A DNA stretch of 64,000 nucleotides from CALJFL01 sp036961205. Its GTDB lineage: Bacteria; Pseudomonadota; Gammaproteobacteria; Pseudomonadales; Halieaceae. Both the position numbers and the translations under genes were made by a program. The notes beneath the pieces were generated by a model, which was not told where the DNA came from, searched no databases, and saw only the letters and a program-made list of their open reading frames with translations. Location of the stretch: NCBI GenBank assembly GCA_036961205.1, contig JBALVI010000003.1, forward strand, positions 62,001 to 126,000. Reading direction: 5' to 3'. Positions 41,883-51,076 of this stretch are shown here, piece after piece; within the stretch, counting starts at the first letter, position 1, and every line of letters starts with the position of its first letter.

Positions 41883-42986
41883 CTAATAGTTGTTGAGAAG
41901 AAAGACCGGACTGGTTCCAACAATGCCATTTTTAGGAACGCAATCTCTGGTCAGAGATTCCAGCCTTACAATTGCCGATACGGGTCCTGATGCGTTAATG
42001 AGTTCAGGCCTCACTCCCGTCAGGTAGCCAGCATAATAGTCTCCATCGCCCAACACCAAGCTGGAAATCCAAAAAGAAGAAAAAAATTCGAGCACTCCAG
42101 GTTCTTCAATGCTTTGCACGAACTCCCATTTCCCCGAGTCTTCCCATTGTTGCAGCCGGCCAGGAGTGGGAGAAAAACTATCGGGATCACTACCTCCGTC
42201 GCAGGGAAATGAAAGCCAAGTGCGATAGTCAACGCCGAGCCGGCCACCAAGGTCTTTGCCGGTATTTTCATCCTGATCTACATCTAGATAAAGCGCCAAC
42301 GCTTTTTTTGCCGGGTCGTCCCAGAATCCATCGATATCAAGAGTACCAATGCCAGGAGTCATACTCTCGGTTAATTCAAAAGCGAAGATCAGGTCGCCGG
42401 ATTCATACTGGCTACCCCAGATATCTGTGTTGAGCCCACCGCCGCTCGGTATAGTGTAGAAAGCCAGATCGCCTATAGCTGCATCCGAGCTGGAGGCTTC
42501 TACATAAAAACAATTTCCAGAGATGAACTGAGTGAAGTTTTGCGCTTCAAATGTGGAATAAATGTGATCAAAGTTGATGCCTGAGTCCGCAGGCGCTTGC
42601 TCGCACTCAACGCTATTTACCAGTTCAAACTTCTCAAAAATAGGTTCAAGGTAGTACTCTTGATTGGAAGCTAGGATACTCTCAAAAAACGGGATACCTT
42701 GGAAGAATAGTGTAAATAGCGCACAGTCGCCATCTGAGCCTCCGCATTGTCCGCCAGCGCGTGATCGCCATCCCTTGAATATATATCCGTCCTCTGGTTC
42801 GGCTGTGAAGGTTTGATTGAAAAAAGTATCCACAACCTCGATTACACAGACTTGCGAAGCAGGGCACTGCTCAACGTTATCCTGATTTACTACCCTACCG
42901 CCTTCGGGTACTTCGATAACGAGCTTGCAGCCGACTAGGGGAAAGGCCAAAAGAATAAGAATTACCATTGATTTTATTTGGGACAT
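41883..42986 (-). CDS. Lipoprotein with an InlB-B-repeat-like domain
   Basis: A 367-aa protein with a clean lipoprotein signal (VILILLAFPLVGC, Cys20). Residues about 25-75 (EGGRVVNQ, IEVVDTFFNQTFTAEPEDGYIFKGWRS) resemble the divergent InlB B-repeat found in bacterial surface proteins. The remainder has many Asp, Gly and aromatic residues (LYLDVDQDENTGKDLGGRLGVDY), reminiscent of calcium-binding secreted beta-sandwich domains, and contains several Cys that could form disulfides. I do not recognise an enzymatic motif. It faces the crotonase gene across 120 bp, containing a small CAACTAATAGTTG palindrome, and stands alone as a unit. Confidence 0.75.
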   Translation of the reverse strand: MSQIKSMVILILLAFPLVGCKLVIEVPEGGRVVNQDNVEQCPASQVCVIEVVDTFFNQTFTAEPEDGYIFKGWRSRAGGQCGGSDGDCALFTLFFQGIPFFESILASNQEYYLEPIFEKFELVNSVECEQAPADSGINFDHIYSTFEAQNFTQFISGNCFYVEASSSDAAIGDLAFYTIPSGGGLNTDIWGSQYESGDLIFAFELTESMTPGIGTLDIDGFWDDPAKKALALYLDVDQDENTGKDLGGRLGVDYRTWLSFPCDGGSDPDSFSPTPGRLQQWEDSGKWEFVQSIEEPGVLEFFSSFWISSLVLGDGDYYAGYLTGVRPELINASGPVSAIVRLESLTRDCVPKNGIVGTSPVFLLNNY

Positions 42987-43110
42987 AGCTAGTTGACCTC
43001 CATTTTAACCACTACCTTGCTGGAATGCCGAACCCGCAAATTCCGTGGTCTATTTAGCTATAGTCGCGATTTATGATTCCTGCAAGCGGTGCTTCCATGC
43101 TTCCAAAAAA

Positions 43111-43773
43111 TCAGATGAGGCCCATTGCCTTCGACAGATCGTCTAATTCCGAGGTAAAAGGGTCGCTGTTGGCATCGCGATGCCGGGTGTACTCCGCGGC
43201 GCTGGCAGCGGTTTGTGCGGCGTCACTACCAAACAGTCGCTCAATGACCGCCAGGCTCATATCCATACCGGCAGAGACGCCAGAGGAGGTGACAACAGGG
43301 CCATCGTCCACCCACCGCGCTTCTTCTATCCATTCCACCTTGTCTGATTGCATCACTGCCAGGGCGAATATCTGTTTATTGGAGGTTGCCTTGTGGCCGT
43401 CCAGTACACCGGCTTTTGCCAGTAGCGCGGAGCCAGTACAGACAGACGCTGTTATTTGCGCTTGCTCTGACCGATTTTTCAGAAATTTCAGTAGCGCAAA
43501 ATTCTCGAGTTCCGGGATTGTCCCGTAGCCTCCCGGAACTAGAATAATATCAAGCGCCGGCGCGTCCTCGAAGTCGTAGTCGGCAACAACCTTTGGTCCA
43601 CCATGAATATTGCTTCCCAGCGCGGCAACCACCGGCCCCTTGTTTTGAGCGATCATTACAATTTCAATTTTTTGGTCCGGCACCAGCGAAAACATTTCCA
43701 GTGGACCAAACATGTCCAGCATTTCAAAGCCGGGGTATAAAATTGCGCCTAGAGTGAGAGTTGATTCAGACAT
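43111..43773 (-). CDS. DJ-1/PfpI-family protein (GlxA/isonitrile-hydratase-like)
   Basis: A 220-aa class-I amidotransferase-like fold. The start (TLGAILYPGFEMLDMFGPLEMF) carries the conserved Glu of the family, VPGGYGTIPELE follows, and the nucleophile Cys112 stands in the elbow ASVCTGSALLAKAG. After the domain comes DGPVVTSSGVSAGMDMSLAVIERLFG, the typical closing block of the GlxA/isonitrile-hydratase-like branch; no AraC DNA-binding domain is attached. Possible roles are a glyoxalase-type, hydratase or chaperone function. It ends on the same strand as the Lrp gene upstream, 20 bp apart, so the two are probably co-transcribed. Confidence 0.9.
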   Translation of the reverse strand: MSESTLTLGAILYPGFEMLDMFGPLEMFSLVPDQKIEIVMIAQNKGPVVAALGSNIHGGPKVVADYDFEDAPALDIILVPGGYGTIPELENFALLKFLKNRSEQAQITASVCTGSALLAKAGVLDGHKATSNKQIFALAVMQSDKVEWIEEARWVDDGPVVTSSGVSAGMDMSLAVIERLFGSDAAQTAASAAEYTRHRDANSDPFTSELDDLSKAMGLI

Positions 43774-43793
43774 AGAAAACTTGCGTCACTGTT

Positions 43794-44267
43794 TTAGTAG
43801 GAGGGGGAATCTTGCCCTAATGGCAGCGCGGTATCCATCTTCAATTCTCGCAGCGCGATGTTGGAGCGAACCTGAGAAATCTGCGGCAGGCCGAATAGAA
43901 AATCCTCGAGAAACCGATCCAGCCCCTCGATGCTGGTAGTGACCACCCGCAGAATGAAGTCGGCGTCACCGGTGGTGGCAAAACATTCCAGAACCTCGGG
44001 TCGCCCCATAATCGCCTGCTCGAAAGGAGTGGTACTTTCCTGCACATGTCGCGCCAGGGTGACATGTACGAAGGCGCATAAATTAAGGCCCAGGTGGTCC
44101 CGGCTTAGGAGGGCGGCGTAGCGCTCGATAACACCGTCTTCTTCCAGCGATTTTACTCGCCGCCAGCAGGCCGCCGTGGAGATGCCAATACTGTCTGCCA
44201 GCGCCTGATTACTGATGCGGCCGTCCTTTTGCAGGGTGTCCAGTATTCGAAAATCGGTACGATCCAT
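43794..44267 (-). CDS. Lrp/AsnC-family transcriptional regulator
   Basis: I choose ATG 44267 (157 aa) because GAGG lies nine bases upstream and MDRTDFRILDTLQKDGRISNQ is the standard family start; the frame runs 25 codons further upstream. The N-terminal helix-turn-helix (ALADSIGISTAACWRRVKSL) is followed by the RAM ligand domain (FVHVTLARHV, ECFATTGDADFILRVVTTS). Members sense amino acids or their 2-oxo acids. It is divergent from the indolepyruvate:ferredoxin oxidoreductase gene, as is very common for this pair, so it probably controls that enzyme in answer to aromatic or branched amino acids. Confidence 0.95.
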   Translation of the reverse strand: MDRTDFRILDTLQKDGRISNQALADSIGISTAACWRRVKSLEEDGVIERYAALLSRDHLGLNLCAFVHVTLARHVQESTTPFEQAIMGRPEVLECFATTGDADFILRVVTTSIEGLDRFLEDFLFGLPQISQVRSNIALRELKMDTALPLGQDSPSY

Positions 44268-44358
44268 ATTCTCAGGCCTCGATAAGATAGAATAATTCAA
44301 TAAATGCCAATATAACAAAATTATATTCACAAAATACCGCACATAGGGGAAAAATCGA

Positions 44359-44373
44359 AAGATAATTTTGCCT
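44359..44373. promoter_or_regulatory. Possible Lrp-type operator in the divergent region
   Basis: AAGATAATTTTGCCT matches 11 of 15 positions of the E. coli Lrp consensus (YAGHAWATTWTDCTR). It lies between the Lrp-like gene and the oxidoreductase gene, in an AT-rich 167-bp region. Local Lrp paralogues can differ in specificity, so this is tentative. Confidence 0.3.
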
Positions 44374-44434
44374 ATACTTCGGTAAAGTTACGTTTTTCTC
44401 ATCCACGCTTCTTATCATCAACCAAGGTGACCCC

Positions 44435-47400
44435 ATGACTGTGCCCGTTAATACTCCGGAACTGGACGAATACGATTTGCTGGACCGCTATAGCCGCGAT
44501 CAGGGTCGGGTATTTCTCACGGGTACTCAGGCACTGGTGCGTCTGCCCATGGTGCAACGGACCCTGGATCAGCAGCGCGGATTGAATACCGCAGGATTTG
44601 TTTCCGGTTATCGAGGTTCGCCGCTGGGTGGTTACGACCAGGAAATGTGGCGGGCGAAGAAATTTATGGCTGAGCACCATATTGATTTTCTGCCGGCGAT
44701 CAATGAAGACCTCGCCGCAACTGCAGTGATGGGTACGCAGCAGGTGGAGAGTGCCGACGAGCGACAGGTGGATGGCGTTTTTTCAATCTGGTATGGCAAA
44801 GGCCCCGGGGTTGATCGAGCCGGCGATGCGCTCAAACATGGTAACGCATACGGCAGTTCACCCACTGGTGGTGTACTGGTGATAGCAGGGGACGATCACG
44901 GTTGTGTTTCTTCCAGTATGTCGCACCAGTCCGATGTGGCCTTTATGAGCTTTTTCATGCCCACTTTGAATCCGGCTTCGGTGGCGGAATATATCGAATT
45001 TGGTCTGTACGGTTTTGCCATGTCGCGTTACTCAGGTTGCTGGGTGGGGTTTAAGGCAGTGTCTGAAACGGTTGAGAGTGCCGCCTCTGTAGATTTGGCT
45101 TATACGCCGAACTACAAATTACCTGAAGACTATCAGCCCTCTGACGTGGGCCTGCACTATCGCTGGCCGGATCTACCCGGCCCGCAGATAGAAGCGCGAA
45201 TGGTAGAAAAGCTGGATGCGGTGCGTGCCTTCGCCCGGGCCAATCCCATTGATAAACGCGTCTACGATATTCCCGACGCGCGCTTTGGCATCATCACGAC
45301 CGGCAAAGGTCACCTAGACCTAATGGAAGCGTTAAAGATGCTGGGTATCGACGAGCCCCGAGCACGCGAGATAGGTATCGATATCTATAAAGTTGGCATG
45401 GTATGGCCGCTGGAAACCGAAGGCGCACGCGCATTTTTGCGTGGCAAGGAAGAGGTGCTGGTAGTAGAGGAAAAGCGCGGCATTATCGAAAGCGGGCTGA
45501 AGGAGAACCTCTACGACTACCAGAGCGATAAGCCCAGCCGCATGGTTGGTAAGTACGACGAGGAAGGCAGTACCCTGATACCGTGGTCGGGAGAGTTAAG
45601 TCCGACACTGCTGGCCCCCATCGTTGCAGCACGTATTAGCCACGAGTTCCCCGAGCTGAATTTTGACGTTGAGTTGGCTGAGATCGTATCAAGTCGGGTC
45701 GATGTCCCAGTCCCCACGGATGTCAAACGTACCCCATATTTTTGCGCTGGTTGCCCCCATAACACTTCTACCAAAGTCCCATCCGGCAGTAAGGCGCTGG
45801 CGGGAATCGGCTGTCACTTTATGGCTTCGTGGATGGATCGCGATACTGAGTCGCTGGTACAGATGGGTGGGGAAGGGGTTAACTGGGTGGGCAAGTCGCG
45901 CTTTCTCGGCAAGCCGCACATCTTCCAAAACCTGGGAGAGGGTACTTATTTTCACTCTGGCTACCTGGCGATTCGCCAGGCGGTGGCGGCTGATACCAAT
46001 ATCACCTACAAAATACTGTTTAACGATGCCGTCGCAATGACAGGCGGTCAGCCGGTAGACGGGACTATATCGGTAGAGGCGATCGCTAATCAGGTGCGCG
46101 CTGAGGGCGTCACCCGCATTGTGGTTGTCAGTGACGAGCCTGAAAAATATACAGACCCTAAGCTGTTCCCCACAGGCGCCACATTCCATCATCGCGATGA
46201 AATGGATGGGCTACAACGCGAACTGCGAGAGGTCTCCGGAGTGAGTGTGCTCATTTACGACCAGGCCTGTGCCGCGGAAAAACGCCGACGCCGCAAGCGC
46301 GGAACTTATCCCGACCCCGCCAAGCGCATGTTTATTAATGATGCGGTGTGCGAGGGTTGTGGTGACTGTTCGGTGCAGTCTAACTGCCTTTCGATCTATC
46401 CTGTTGATACTGCGCTTGGGCGCAAACGTAAAATTGATCAGTCGTCCTGCAATAAAGATTACTCTTGCGTAAAAGGGTTTTGCCCGAGTTTCGTCACTGT
46501 CGAAGGCGGCGAGTTGGCCAGCAAGCAAGCTGCAGAACCCGGTGAAGATTTCGATAGGCAACTCGCTTCCCTAAATACCCCTGTGTACTCGACCCTGGAT
46601 GAAAGCTACGACCTGCTGGTGGCAGGCGTGGGCGGCACCGGTGTGGTTACTGTTGGCGCCTTGATTACCATGGCGGCGCATTTGGAGGGTAAGGGTGCCA
46701 CCGTACTGGATTTTACCGGTTTTGCGCAAAAGGGCGGCGCAGTCATCAGTCATATTCGTCTGGGCCGTTCGCCGACTGAACTCCACCAGGTGCGAATTGC
46801 CGACGGTAGGGCGGATGCCGTAGTGGCTTGTGATGTGGTGGTGGGTACTGACCCGCGCACATTAAAAGTGCTGGCAAGAGATAGAACCCGGGTGCTGGTT
46901 AATCACACGGAAGTTCCCAGTGGCCAGTTTGTGCAAAATCGCAATGCTGATATCCGCATGGACGAACGACTCAGAGCTATTGGCGCCGCTGTTGGCGAGA
47001 ACAACCTCAGTGTGATCGAAGCGAATGCGCTAATGGAACAACTGATGGGCCATACGGTGTACTCCAATGTCTTTATGTTGGGTCACGCCTGGCAGCAGGG
47101 TCTAATACCCGTGTCGGAGCAGGCCCTGATGCGTGCCATAGAAATTAACGGTGTGAGTATCGAAGAGAACCGGCGGGCGTTTCGTTGGGGGCGAATTGCC
47201 GCTGACAATGCCCAGTACGTGATTGATGCTGCTCGCCTGCCGGAACCCACAGTCACTGAAAAATCCCTGGCCCAGTTGATCGAACATAGGGCTGCACTGT
47301 TGGTGGCATATCAAAATGAGAGCTATGCCAATACCTATCTTGAGTTAGTCAGTAAGGTGCAGGCGGCAGAAGAGGGGCTAGCGGGTGAAGATTTGCCTTT

Positions 47401-47929
47401 GACTAAAGCCGTGGCAACCTATCTGTATAAGCTAATGGCCTACAAAGATGAATATGAAGTGGCACGCCTGTACAGCAACGGTGATTTTCGGCGCAAGCTG
47501 GCCCAGACTTTCAGTGGGGACTACAAATTGAGCTTCAATCTGGCGCCGCCGATATTCAACCGCGGACTTGATGAGCAGGGTCGGCCTCGCAAAACCCAGT
47601 TTGGCGCCTGGATGTTGGCCGCCTTCAGTTTATTAGCGAAAGGAAAGTTTTTGCGTGGCACAGCATTTGATCCCTTTGGGCGGTTTGAAGATCGCCGGGA
47701 GGAGCGCGCGTTGATCCAGGAGTATCGAGACCTTATTGAGCGCTTATTGGAAGATGTGAATGGAGACAATCTGTCGCTGGCGATTGCGTGTGCGCAGTTG
47801 CCTGATCAGGTCAGAGGCTATGGCCCGGTGAAGTCTGCGTCGGTGCTTGAGTTTCGACAAAACCTGGCCGGTGCTTTGCATCGCTTTCAAAACCCGGCCT
47901 CGGTGGTGCAGATTCAGGAAGTCGCTTGA
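44435..47929 (+). CDS. Indolepyruvate/2-oxoacid:ferredoxin oxidoreductase, fused subunits
   Basis: A 1164-aa enzyme that oxidatively decarboxylates aryl or branched 2-oxo acids to acyl-CoA with ferredoxin. Domains: N-terminal pyrimidine-type ThDP domain (LTGTQALVRLPMVQRTLDQQ, FVSGYRGSPLGGYDQ, SSSMSHQSDVAF), a ThDP/Mg domain with FCAGCPHNTST near residue 437 and GGEGVNWVG, a cysteine cluster near residue 639 (CEGCGDCSVQSNC), and the gamma-like domain (VAGVGGTGVVTVGALITMAA). This is the long form found in aerobic proteobacteria that joins the IorA and IorB parts in one chain. AAGGTGA precedes the ATG. Its Lrp-family neighbour is the likely regulator. Confidence 0.96.
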   Translation: MTVPVNTPELDEYDLLDRYSRDQGRVFLTGTQALVRLPMVQRTLDQQRGLNTAGFVSGYRGSPLGGYDQEMWRAKKFMAEHHIDFLPAINEDLAATAVMGTQQVESADERQVDGVFSIWYGKGPGVDRAGDALKHGNAYGSSPTGGVLVIAGDDHGCVSSSMSHQSDVAFMSFFMPTLNPASVAEYIEFGLYGFAMSRYSGCWVGFKAVSETVESAASVDLAYTPNYKLPEDYQPSDVGLHYRWPDLPGPQIEARMVEKLDAVRAFARANPIDKRVYDIPDARFGIITTGKGHLDLMEALKMLGIDEPRAREIGIDIYKVGMVWPLETEGARAFLRGKEEVLVVEEKRGIIESGLKENLYDYQSDKPSRMVGKYDEEGSTLIPWSGELSPTLLAPIVAARISHEFPELNFDVELAEIVSSRVDVPVPTDVKRTPYFCAGCPHNTSTKVPSGSKALAGIGCHFMASWMDRDTESLVQMGGEGVNWVGKSRFLGKPHIFQNLGEGTYFHSGYLAIRQAVAADTNITYKILFNDAVAMTGGQPVDGTISVEAIANQVRAEGVTRIVVVSDEPEKYTDPKLFPTGATFHHRDEMDGLQRELREVSGVSVLIYDQACAAEKRRRRKRGTYPDPAKRMFINDAVCEGCGDCSVQSNCLSIYPVDTALGRKRKIDQSSCNKDYSCVKGFCPSFVTVEGGELASKQAAEPGEDFDRQLASLNTPVYSTLDESYDLLVAGVGGTGVVTVGALITMAAHLEGKGATVLDFTGFAQKGGAVISHIRLGRSPTELHQVRIADGRADAVVACDVVVGTDPRTLKVLARDRTRVLVNHTEVPSGQFVQNRNADIRMDERLRAIGAAVGENNLSVIEANALMEQLMGHTVYSNVFMLGHAWQQGLIPVSEQALMRAIEINGVSIEENRRAFRWGRIAADNAQYVIDAARLPEPTVTEKSLAQLIEHRAALLVAYQNESYANTYLELVSKVQAAEEGLAGEDLPLTKAVATYLYKLMAYKDEYEVARLYSNGDFRRKLAQTFSGDYKLSFNLAPPIFNRGLDEQGRPRKTQFGAWMLAAFSLLAKGKFLRGTAFDPFGRFEDRREERALIQEYRDLIERLLEDVNGDNLSLAIACAQLPDQVRGYGPVKSASVLEFRQNLAGALHRFQNPASVVQIQEVA

Positions 47930-47947
47930 CTGGAGAGTAGCGCTACC

Positions 47948-48961
47948 TCAGCTCGGCAAATACCCAGCTGTGAGTTCTTCAGATACGGACCACAGCTGCT
48001 TCGCCATCTCTCGGTCATAGGTAAAGGGTGTTTCACCTTCGTCAACCTGACAGTCGGAGAAATAGAAGCCCCGTACCCCCTCAAGTTCCGGATTACTGGC
48101 GACATAGCAGCTGGTCGCGGCGCCCTCCGGAATTGACTTCATAAACATCCAACCCAGGTATTTGGCAGCGACGTTTTGCCAGGTTGGCAAGTGTTTGCCC
48201 AAGTTGGTGGAAATCACACCGGGGTGGACACTGTTGGAGGTGGCGTTAGTGTCTGACAGCTGGTTCGCCAGCTCAAGCGAACAAAGGGCATTGGCCAGTT
48301 TGGACACGCCATAGGCGCCCCAGGGTTCATAGTGTTTACTGCCATCCAGATTATCAAACTCGATTCCATTTTCAGCCCGGCTATGCGCCAGTGAACTGAG
48401 TATGGTGAAGCGTCCCTGTGGTGCAGCCAATACCTGCTCTCTCAGTTGATTGATCAGGATAAAGTGCCCTAGATGGTTAATCGCAAACTGGCGCTCCACG
48501 CCATTGGTAATTTGCAGCTCGGGTAAAGCCATAATGCCCGCGTTGGCGATCAACCCATCCAGCGGCACGTTAAGAGCTTTGATTCTGTCGGCACAGGTGA
48601 CCACAGAGTCCCATTCGGCCAGGTCCAGAAACATGGGAGTTGTGTGTCCTTTTACAGCAGCGCAGGCGACGTCAGCTTTCGCTTGGGTGCGCGCGATACC
48701 AATCACATGAGCACCGCGCAACGCCAGCACCCGCATAGTTTCTTGGCCCAACCCGGAATTTGCGCCGGTGATGGCGATAGTTTGACCGCTCAAATCGATG
48801 CCTTCAGTGACCTCTTCAGCGGTGCTATCGCTGCCAAAGTTGCTAGTCGGTGGTGGTCTGGAGTTGATTTGCGCAAGAGCACTGAGTGGCAGGGCGCTGA
48901 GAATGGCCATTGTTGTTACGGCTTGTACTATTTGTCTGCGCTTGAATAGTTGATCGGTCAT
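47948..48961 (-). CDS. Short-chain dehydrogenase with a Tat-like export signal
   Basis: A 337-aa classical SDR: nucleotide loop AITGANSGLGQETM, NAGIMALPE, Ser-containing ILSSLAHSRAENG, and YGVSKLANALCSLELA with the Tyr-x3-Lys pair, as in WW-domain-oxidoreductase-like proteins. Unusually, about 55 residues precede the fold: FKRRQIVQAVTTMAILSALP followed by LSALAQ, which is a twin-arginine-type signal peptide. A Tat route would fit a protein that folds with NAD(P) before export. It converges on the oxidoreductase gene with an 18-bp gap. The substrate is unknown, and a periplasmic NAD(P)-dependent enzyme needs explaining. Confidence 0.9.
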   Translation of the reverse strand: MTDQLFKRRQIVQAVTTMAILSALPLSALAQINSRPPPTSNFGSDSTAEEVTEGIDLSGQTIAITGANSGLGQETMRVLALRGAHVIGIARTQAKADVACAAVKGHTTPMFLDLAEWDSVVTCADRIKALNVPLDGLIANAGIMALPELQITNGVERQFAINHLGHFILINQLREQVLAAPQGRFTILSSLAHSRAENGIEFDNLDGSKHYEPWGAYGVSKLANALCSLELANQLSDTNATSNSVHPGVISTNLGKHLPTWQNVAAKYLGWMFMKSIPEGAATSCYVASNPELEGVRGFYFSDCQVDEGETPFTYDREMAKQLWSVSEELTAGYLPS

Positions 48962-49199
48962 CTCGGTGTTTCCGCTGGAATTTAGATGCGATCAATGTAG
49001 AGCGGCTGGAGGCGAATGTCGATAGGTACAGTAAGGTTGCAGGGTGAGCTTGCGGTGTTCGGATACGGTTACCCTGGCGCGGCATGGCTAATAACTTGAT
49101 ACTCTGGTACGGTCTTACTCCCGTTGTCATCAGGGGAGGGGAAGCCTCTGTGGAGCAGCGATTATTCAATATACAAATCTTTTGAGAGATGGGGAAAAC

Positions 49200-49583
49200 A
49201 TGAAATCTAAGAATACAGTTCACTACACTCTGATAGCAATTTTGGCAGTATTCACCCTGGGCCTTACGGCTTGTGGCGGTGATAAAGAGGTCAGCCTCGA
49301 ATCTATGCAGGACACTATGGAAGACGCGGCAGAAGCCACCGGCGATGCCATGTCGGATGCGGCTGATACAGCTTCTGAAATGGCCAGTGATGCTGGCGAT
49401 GCAGTCGTCGATGCAGCAGATGCCACTGTAGCAATGGCCGATGATGCTGTCGAAGCGGTAGGTGAAGCGGCTTCAGATGCTGCCGATTCCGCGGGTGAGA
49501 TGGTTGATTCCGCTGACGCGATGGCCAGTGATGCAGCAGCAGATGCTGAGCAAGAAGTAAAAGGCATGAGCGCAGGCGAGTAA
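49200..49583 (+). CDS. Ala/Asp-rich repetitive lipoprotein
   Basis: A 127-aa protein from ATG 49200, the start that directly opens a lipoprotein signal (YTLIAILAVFTLGLTAC, Cys25). The mature part is nearly all Ala, Asp, Glu, Ser, Met and Val in short repeats (DAAEATGDAMSDAADTASE, then ASDAGDAVVDAADAT, VEAVGEAASDAADSAGEM) with Ala-Ala-rich faces every 3-4 residues and acidic residues between. It should form a long acidic amphipathic helix or coiled coil anchored to a membrane, like Ala-rich outer-membrane or stress-related lipoproteins. It is followed at once by a strong terminator, so it is a single-gene unit. Function unknown. Confidence 0.8.
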   Translation: MKSKNTVHYTLIAILAVFTLGLTACGGDKEVSLESMQDTMEDAAEATGDAMSDAADTASEMASDAGDAVVDAADATVAMADDAVEAVGEAASDAADSAGEMVDSADAMASDAAADAEQEVKGMSAGE

Positions 49584-49593
49584 CGTTCGTTTA

Positions 49594-49626
49594 GCCCCGC
49601 TGGTCTTCGCGATCAGCGGGGTTTTT
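49594..49626 (+). terminator. Rho-independent terminator of the Ala-rich lipoprotein gene
   Basis: CCCCGCTG and CAGCGGGG pair around a TTCG-containing loop, followed by GTTTTT. It starts 11 bases after the lipoprotein stop. The remainder of the gap to 49757 shows no clear element. Confidence 0.92.
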
Positions 49627-49757
49627 CAAACTTTCGGTTCCACCTGATGTCCAACGATTAGGTCCGGCAGGACGGAGATCTGCCGTTAAGCTGTTCGCTT
49701 GCCCGTCTATCAGAAGATAGTAGTCGCAAGCTTCTAATTATGAGATAGTTCTGGTCC

Positions 49758-50960
49758 ATGAAGAGTAATCGATTATTGTTCGTGACCCCGCAATTGCCTC
49801 AGGCAATTCAGGACTCGTCGAATAACGGTAGTTGGCAGGTATTGTCTCTGCTGGCGAACGAGTACGAAGTCGCTTTGGCCTGCCCACTGGCCAGTGATGA
49901 AGAAGAATCTGCCCAACAACTTTGTCAACACCTTAAAATTTCAAGCTGTCTCCATGGCTCAGTTGACCTTAAGCCGGCCAAGGCCGAGGATTCGCGCGCG
50001 GCATCAGCGGTTCAGGGAGGCCAGGCTTTCAGTAGTGACCTTCGCAACCTGATCGAACAGGTGTCTGGCGATTACGATATTTTGGTTATTGACCACTTCG
50101 TCTCCTTCTTTTACCTGCCGACGAATTTCCAGGGGCTCAAGGTCTACAATGCTCATGCCGCCCACTTTGACCGCAGTGACAAGGGGTCGGATTCAGGCGG
50201 CTTCTCCATGACCAGGCTTTTTGGCAATATCGAGCCTCAACATTTGCGTAAAAAGGAAGTTCAGGCCTGTAGCCAGGTAGATCTGGTGTTTGCCCAACCT
50301 GAGGATGCAGCGGCACTTTCGGATGCGGGTGTCCCCTTTGGTAAGTTACAGTTCTCTTTGACCGGACAGCGCAGCGAGCCGGTTTCTAGAAAAAAACAGA
50401 CTTTTAATACCACCAATAAGCAGCTGGGTTATGTCGGCTATTTGGGCGACGAGAAAAACGTCAGTAGCCTGTTGTGGTTTATTCGCAACGTCTGGCCGAT
50501 CGCATTGCAGCAACATCCCGATCTGGAACTCCATCTTCAGGGTAAAGACCCTGATCTGCGCCTACTGGCAGCGGCGATGGACTTTCCTAATATCAAATTT
50601 CATACCACCCGCTTATCAACTCATTTGACCCCACTGGATTGTCGCATTGCCATTGATCCTCTGCTCTATGAGGATCACGCTGAAGCCAAATTGGTCAATG
50701 CGCTCGTCAGGGGGATACCAACGCTAACCACCAGTATGGGCGCCTCCAAGAGCACTCTCAGTGACGGCGACGGTGTAATGGCCGCCGATGGTGCCCGCCA
50801 GATGGCTAGCCAAATCGACCAGCTGCTTACCAACAAACCTCTGTGGAATAAGCTCCACCGGAAGGCCCAGTCGGTACTCAGCCAGCGACTGCCCTACCAC
50901 CAGACCTTCTACAGTATGCGCAATGCGCTGGCAGGTTCTCAGGCTATCAGCCTCGCCTGA
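49758..50960 (+). CDS. Glycosyltransferase (GT4-like, group 1)
   Basis: A 400-aa protein with the two-lobed GT-B layout: an N-terminal lobe (RLLFVTPQLPQAI, GDYDILVIDHFVSFFYLPT, KVYNAHAAHFDRSD) and a C-terminal lobe (QLGYVGYLGDEKNVSSLLWFIRNVWP, LELHLQGKDPDLRLLAAAMD, RIAIDPLLYEDHAEAKLVNALVRGIP). The E-A-K-L-V-N-A-L-x-x-G-I-P block stands in for the nucleotide-sugar site of family-4 enzymes. No signal peptide or membrane segment is evident, so it acts at the cytoplasmic face. The acceptor is unknown; no capsule or O-antigen cluster surrounds it. It precedes lipA by about 115 bp. Confidence 0.88.
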   Translation: MKSNRLLFVTPQLPQAIQDSSNNGSWQVLSLLANEYEVALACPLASDEEESAQQLCQHLKISSCLHGSVDLKPAKAEDSRAASAVQGGQAFSSDLRNLIEQVSGDYDILVIDHFVSFFYLPTNFQGLKVYNAHAAHFDRSDKGSDSGGFSMTRLFGNIEPQHLRKKEVQACSQVDLVFAQPEDAAALSDAGVPFGKLQFSLTGQRSEPVSRKKQTFNTTNKQLGYVGYLGDEKNVSSLLWFIRNVWPIALQQHPDLELHLQGKDPDLRLLAAAMDFPNIKFHTTRLSTHLTPLDCRIAIDPLLYEDHAEAKLVNALVRGIPTLTTSMGASKSTLSDGDGVMAADGARQMASQIDQLLTNKPLWNKLHRKAQSVLSQRLPYHQTFYSMRNALAGSQAISLA

Positions 50961-51076
50961 AACCGATTGCAGCGTGTTGCATGCCGCTAACGCACATACC
51001 CGCTTAAAGTTACATCAGTCAGTGCGTGTCGTCTTCGCCACGTTTTGGCTATAATCGCGCCACTACTTCCGTTTAG

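Noticed and set aside
47936..47945. GTAGCGCTAC palindrome between convergent genes
   Set aside because: Only 10 bp, no loop, no T-run; too short to call a terminator or operator.
49223..49567. Ala/Ser-rich minus-strand frame
   Set aside because: Antisense artefact of the repetitive Ala/Asp lipoprotein gene, which has its own signal peptide and terminator.
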